Shown here: in pieces, positions 32,389 through 35,412 of the stretch
Layout: each line of letters begins with the position of its first letter
Position numbering within the stretch: position 1 is the stretch's first letter
Source: a virus
Virus record (IMG/VR): IMGVR_UViG_3300032893_000194
Span: 1-35,412 of that record
Reading direction: 5' to 3' (one strand)
Length of the DNA: 35,412 nt
Position numbers and translations under genes: made by a program
The notes under the pieces: generated by a model
What the model was told of the DNA's origin: nothing
Seen by the model: the letters and a program-made list of their open reading frames with translations, nothing else
Databases searched by the model: none

Positions 32389-32831
32389 CTCGCTCGAACA
32401 GATTCTTCGCGCAGACGCGTCGGTGCACTAGCGGTTGCATCGAGTGGTGCGCGTATCGACTGCCGTCCGGGTACGGGCTCTTCACTTGGACTACCGGACG
32501 ACGCATCCTCTCGCATCGCGCCGCATGGGAGCTTGCGAAAGGGCCGATTCCAGAAGGACGGTTCGTTCTTCATCGTTGCGACAACCCGGCCTGCGTGAAC
32601 GTGCGCCACCTCTTTCTCGGCACGCACACCGTCAATATGCGCGACATGATTGCCAAGGGCCGACACAACTACGGGGAGCGACGGTATAACGCTAAGCTCA
32701 CCGATCGAACAGTTCGGTTGATCCGTCGTTCGTCGGCAAGTAGCGGGGCACTCGCCGCTAAGCTGGGCTGTTCAGCCAAGGCAGTCCGATTGGCACGATC
32801 CGGCCGCACGTGGAGGCATGTTCATGTCTAA
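32385..32831 (+). CDS. HNH homing endonuclease (free-standing)
   Basis: A 148-residue product with an HNH_3-type core: SHRAAWELAKGPIPEGR, VLHRCDNPACVNVRHLFLGT with candidate catalytic H63 and H75 and zinc-type Cys C65 and C70, and HTVNMRDMIAKGR. A C-terminal helix-turn-helix-like part (NAKLTDRTVRLIRR, GALAAKLGCSAKAVRLA) would bind DNA. Such genes are selfish DNA that spread by cutting alleles lacking them. It is inserted between the tape measure gene (ATGA overlap) and a tail-tip gene whose start lies inside it, so the tail operon stays coupled. Confidence 0.9.
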   Translation: MTRSNRFFAQTRRCTSGCIEWCAYRLPSGYGLFTWTTGRRILSHRAAWELAKGPIPEGRFVLHRCDNPACVNVRHLFLGTHTVNMRDMIAKGRHNYGERRYNAKLTDRTVRLIRRSSASSGALAAKLGCSAKAVRLARSGRTWRHVHV

Positions 32832-33429
32832 CGCTGTCTTCCCGAGCCTGCCGGGGCTGACGTTCGACATCAAGCGCGTGCCGACGCACAAGACGGTCGT
32901 CAAGGAATCGGCGAGCGGACGCGAGTACCGTGGTCGACTGATGCCGAACGGCCCGCGATACACGTACACGCTCGGGTTCGATCTTCTCTCCGACAACGGC
33001 TCGTGGACCGATGGCTTCCGCACGCTGCTCGGCTTCTACAACGCCCGGTCGGGGGCGTTCGACTCGTTCCTCTTCAACGACCCAGATGACAACTCCGTCA
33101 CCAACCAGTCGATCGGCGTGGGTGACGGGTCGACCAAGTCGTTCCAACTGGTGCGTACGCTCGGCGGCGCATCGGAGCCCGTGTACGACACGAACAGCGT
33201 GCCGGTCATCAAGGACAACGGCACGACGAAGACTGCGGGCACCGACTACAACATTTCGACCACGGGTCTCGTGACTTTCACCTCGGCGCCGGTCACGGGC
33301 CACTCGCTCACGTGGACAGGCACGTACTATTGGCGCTGCCGCTTCGGCGACGACTCGCTCACGTTCAACCAGTTCATGAGCAAGTTGTGGGAGTTGAAGC
33401 AATGCAACCTGATCACCCTCAAACCCTAG
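32824..33429 (+). CDS. DUF2460-family tail protein
   Basis: A 201-residue product of the tail-tip (distal-tail-like) class seen in gene-transfer-agent-like tails: FPSLPGLTFDIKRVP, ESASGREYRGRLMP, YTYTLGFDLLSDNG, AFDSFLFNDPDDNSV and GDGSTKSFQLVR. ATG 32824 is chosen because GGAGG lies 7 bases upstream; ATG 32818 would sit too close. The stop is TAG (33427-33429), one of the few in the window, and overlaps the ribosome site of the next gene. Confidence 0.85.
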   Translation: MSNAVFPSLPGLTFDIKRVPTHKTVVKESASGREYRGRLMPNGPRYTYTLGFDLLSDNGSWTDGFRTLLGFYNARSGAFDSFLFNDPDDNSVTNQSIGVGDGSTKSFQLVRTLGGASEPVYDTNSVPVIKDNGTTKTAGTDYNISTTGLVTFTSAPVTGHSLTWTGTYYWRCRFGDDSLTFNQFMSKLWELKQCNLITLKP

Positions 33430-33437
33430 GAGCAGTC

Positions 33438-33653
33438 ATGACCAAAGCGATCCGTGTCGAGAATGCCGACCTGAGCACATGGAAGGTTCGTATCGAGGTG
33501 TATGACCAGAAGGTTCCCGGCGTGTGCAATCCGCTCGAAGACACGCTCGCACGCACGATCGATCTCGATCATCCGACCTACCTCGCGGGCGCCACGGGGG
33601 ACCTATACCTCACGTCCACACGCTACGTGCTGGTGAAGGAAAACGGAGCGTGA
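33438..33653 (+). CDS. small conserved tail-tip hypothetical protein
   Basis: A 71-residue product (MTKAIRVENADLSTWKVRIEVYDQKV ... TSTRYVLVKENGA), all-beta in appearance. A TAGGAG ribosome site lies upstream, sharing bases with the previous gene's stop. The stop overlaps the next GTG (GTGA). It sits between DUF2460 and DUF2163 genes. Function unknown; position suggests a small tail-tip or accessory protein. Confidence 0.65.
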   Translation: MTKAIRVENADLSTWKVRIEVYDQKVPGVCNPLEDTLARTIDLDHPTYLAGATGDLYLTSTRYVLVKENGA

Positions 33654-34543
33654 AGACTCCCTCGTGGGAACCGAGCGCCGGCAATCTCGCCACGTTCCTC
33701 GCGAACATGGCGACGACGGGCTACGACCACCAGACGCCCTTCGCCGATCTCTTCACGTTCACCACCGTGGCCGGCACGGTGCTGCGGTACACGAGCGACA
33801 GCATTCCACGCACGGTCAACGGCAATCTGTTCGCGGTGGGTCCGGTCATCAACCGCCAGCAGATCAAGGTCGCTGTCGGCATGACCGTCGACTCGCTCGA
33901 CATGACGATGTCGGACGACGGCACGACGCTCGTGGGGAGCGTGCCCCTCATGCAGTTCATCATGGGCGGCGGCTTCGTCGGAGCACGGCTCGTGCACGAG
34001 CGGCTGTTCATGGATGCGTCTGGCGCCTTCCAAGGCACGACGATCGAGTTCTCCGGGCGCCTAAGTGACATCAAGGGTGGCCGGCACGAGCAGACGCTGC
34101 GTATCGACAGCGACGTCACGTTGCTTGACGTGCTGATCCCGCGAGACGTCTACCAGCCGACCTGCCGCAACACGTTGTACGACAAGCAATGCGCTCTCTC
34201 GCGCGCGAGCTTCCAAGTCTCCGGTTCGGCCAGCGGCGACATCAACGCCGCGCGCACGGTGCTGCCGACCACGGGGCTCACACAGGCTAACGGCTACTTC
34301 GAGCAAGGCGTCATCACCATGACGTCTGGTGCCTGCAACGGGCTGACCCGGACCGTGAAGACGTTCCTGCATTCGACATCCGTCGAGGTGGTCTACCCCT
34401 TCCCCTTCGTCATCCATAGCGGGGACACTTTCACCATCGTCCCCGGCTGCGACAAGACGAACGCGACGTGCCAGAGCAAGTTCAACAACCTCGGCAATTT
34501 CCGCGCGGAGCCGTACATTCCGCCACCCATCACGGTGACGTAA
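33650..34543 (+). CDS. DUF2163-type tail-tip / baseplate protein
   Basis: A 297-residue product from GTG 33650. It has ATTGYDHQTPFADLFTFTTV, LRYTSDSIPRTVNGNLF, VAVGMTVDSLDMTMSDDG, then Cys-containing YQPTCRNTLYDKQCALSRAS and IVPGCDKTNATCQSKFNNLG. This C-terminal Cys pattern is the hallmark of the phage_BR0599/DUF2163 group that lies between DUF2460 and the NlpC/P60 protein. In GTA-like tails the protein forms the hub under the tape measure. The GTGA overlap sets the start. Confidence 0.85.
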   Translation: MKTPSWEPSAGNLATFLANMATTGYDHQTPFADLFTFTTVAGTVLRYTSDSIPRTVNGNLFAVGPVINRQQIKVAVGMTVDSLDMTMSDDGTTLVGSVPLMQFIMGGGFVGARLVHERLFMDASGAFQGTTIEFSGRLSDIKGGRHEQTLRIDSDVTLLDVLIPRDVYQPTCRNTLYDKQCALSRASFQVSGSASGDINAARTVLPTTGLTQANGYFEQGVITMTSGACNGLTRTVKTFLHSTSVEVVYPFPFVIHSGDTFTIVPGCDKTNATCQSKFNNLGNFRAEPYIPPPITVT

Positions 34544-34553
34544 CGTTCGAGCT

Positions 34554-35030
34554 ATGTCCGCTCTGCAAGTCGCCGAATCACACGCTCTCGCAGTGCCCTC
34601 GATGGCGCGTGCCTATGTTGCCGCCGAAGCGGAGTCGTGGTTGGGAACGCCGTATCACGAATGCGCTGACGTTCGCGGCGTCGGCGTCGACTGCGCGATG
34701 CTGCTCGTGCGCGTCTACGCCAACTGCGGGCTCGGCGACCCGACGTTCGATCCGCGCCCCTACCCGCCGCGATTCCATCTCCACCGCTCGGAAGAACTCT
34801 ATGAGCAGTGGCTGACCGCGGCCGGCGCGCGTCGGGTTGACGACCCGCAGATGGGCGACATCGCGCTCTTCAGGTTCGGGCGGTGCTTCTCGCACGGGGC
34901 GGTCATCGTCGACGAGCAGGGCAGCCTTGTGCACGCATACATCGGCCTCGGGGTGACGTTCACGCGGCAAGGTGAAGCGCCACTCGCGGGCCGCGAGGTT
35001 CGCTACTGGAGCATGTTCGATGGGCGGTAA
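34554..35030 (+). CDS. NlpC/P60-family tail peptidase
   Basis: A 158-residue product predicted to cleave peptidoglycan stem peptides during DNA entry. The motifs are EAESWLGTPYHECADVRGVG, the nucleophile Cys C47 in VDCAMLL, H114 in SHGAVIV and H127 in VHAYI, giving the Cys-His-His triad. MGDIALFRFG is also typical. ATG 34554 is 10 bases after the previous stop, with ATG 34602 as an alternative. The stop overlaps the next gene's start by about 11 bases. Confidence 0.88.
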   Translation: MSALQVAESHALAVPSMARAYVAAEAESWLGTPYHECADVRGVGVDCAMLLVRVYANCGLGDPTFDPRPYPPRFHLHRSEELYEQWLTAAGARRVDDPQMGDIALFRFGRCFSHGAVIVDEQGSLVHAYIGLGVTFTRQGEAPLAGREVRYWSMFDGR

Positions 35031-35412
35031 GACGATCTCCACCAGCGCCACGAAGATCGAAGCCCTCCAGCTTCAGTCGAGTGCCTATGGCGTGACGATC
35101 CCGCTGCTCTACGGGCTCACACGCGTGCCGGGCAACCTCGTCTGGTATGGCGGCTTCAAGGCGATCCCGATCACCACATCGAACGGGTCGGGTGGCAAGG
35201 GCGGCGGCGTCAAGACCCAAAACACGACCTACGACTACAAAGCGAGCGTGATGATGGGGGTTTGCGCGGGCGTCATCACTGGCATTCCGCGCGTCTGGAA
35301 GGGCAAGCAAATCTATGGCGGCGGCATCCCTCCGTCGACGATCTTCAACGCCACCGAGAACTACACGGTCGGCTCGCCCTACACGTACACCCCCGCGCAC
35401 ACGGTGCGCTCG
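35020..35412 (+). CDS. tail tip / host-specificity protein, 3' truncated by window edge
   Basis: The first 131 codons of a gene starting at ATG 35020. The opening (ISTSATKIEALQLQSSAYGV, TIPLLYGLTRVPGNLVWYGG) and the Gly-rich loop (SNGSGGKGGG) followed by TTYDYKASVMMGVCAGVI, IPRVWKGKQIYGG are typical of the large central tip protein next to NlpC/P60 in proteobacterial siphoviruses. It overlaps the peptidase gene. The C-terminal part is outside the window. Confidence 0.82.
   Translation, partial: MGGKTISTSATKIEALQLQSSAYGVTIPLLYGLTRVPGNLVWYGGFKAIPITTSNGSGGKGGGVKTQNTTYDYKASVMMGVCAGVITGIPRVWKGKQIYGGGIPPSTIFNATENYTVGSPYTYTPAHTVRS

Noticed and set aside
33427-33440. Readthrough of the TAG ending the DUF2460 gene
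   Set aside because: TGA follows only three codons later, so suppression would add almost nothing.
1-35412. CRISPR arrays, insertion sequences or rRNA genes
   Set aside because: No regularly spaced repeats, transposase motifs or rRNA segments were noticed anywhere in the window.

Overview
The window is a contiguous, almost entirely + strand block of late structural genes from a tailed, non-contractile (siphovirus-type) bacteriophage or prophage with high-GC coding DNA. Gene content (TerS with a Cys-rich zinc motif, TerL, portal, Mu-F-like protein, XkdF/S78-like protease, HK97-type capsid, tail terminator, tail tube, frameshifted tail chaperone, tape measure, DUF2460, DUF2163, NlpC/P60, tip protein) matches siphoviruses and gene-transfer-agent-like tail modules of Proteobacteria. 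That host assignment is inference. No integrase, lysis or replication gene is visible, and both window edges cut genes. Genes are packed with ATGA, GTGA or TGATG overlaps, and no gene-free stretch exceeds about 180 bases.

Layout. 2-4752: packaging genes and small accessory genes, including a lower-GC moron-like gene (3152-3667) and a frameshifted gene (4419-4752). 4732-4802: a complete tRNA with anticodon CUA, an apparent amber suppressor. 4979-6112: a zeta-like P-loop protein, followed by a strong intrinsic terminator. 6150-10261: portal and Mu-F-like head genes, each interrupted by an intein. 10258-16075: two large putative carbohydrate-active virion proteins placed inside the head module. 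16075-17358: a putative polyvalent protein with a pyrophosphatase-like domain. 17355-21123: small proteins, protease/scaffold and major capsid protein, with a terminator behind the capsid gene. 21229-23353: connector and completion genes. 23361-27004: adhesin-like and carbohydrate-binding-like structural proteins. 27001-35412: tail terminator, tube, chaperones, tape measure, an HNH homing endonuclease gene, and the tail-tip cassette.

Most notable feature. The intein in the Mu-F-like gene (9518-10213) contains, wholly on the opposite strand, a 172-codon ORF (10132 down to 9614) that reads like a Vsr-like (EDxHD) homing endonuclease. It has its own antisense promoter-like sequence about 40 bases upstream. 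One stretch of DNA thus appears to encode the protein-splicing element in one direction and its possible mobility nuclease in the other. With the LAGLIDADG-type intein in the adjacent portal gene and the HNH gene behind the tape measure, three kinds of homing element sit in one structural operon.

Other recurring themes are a GHEFHGNQWTG motif shared by two putative effector-like proteins, and an Ala/Ser/Asp-rich E-x-x-x-A-x-D-x-x-S-A repeat shared by three virion proteins.
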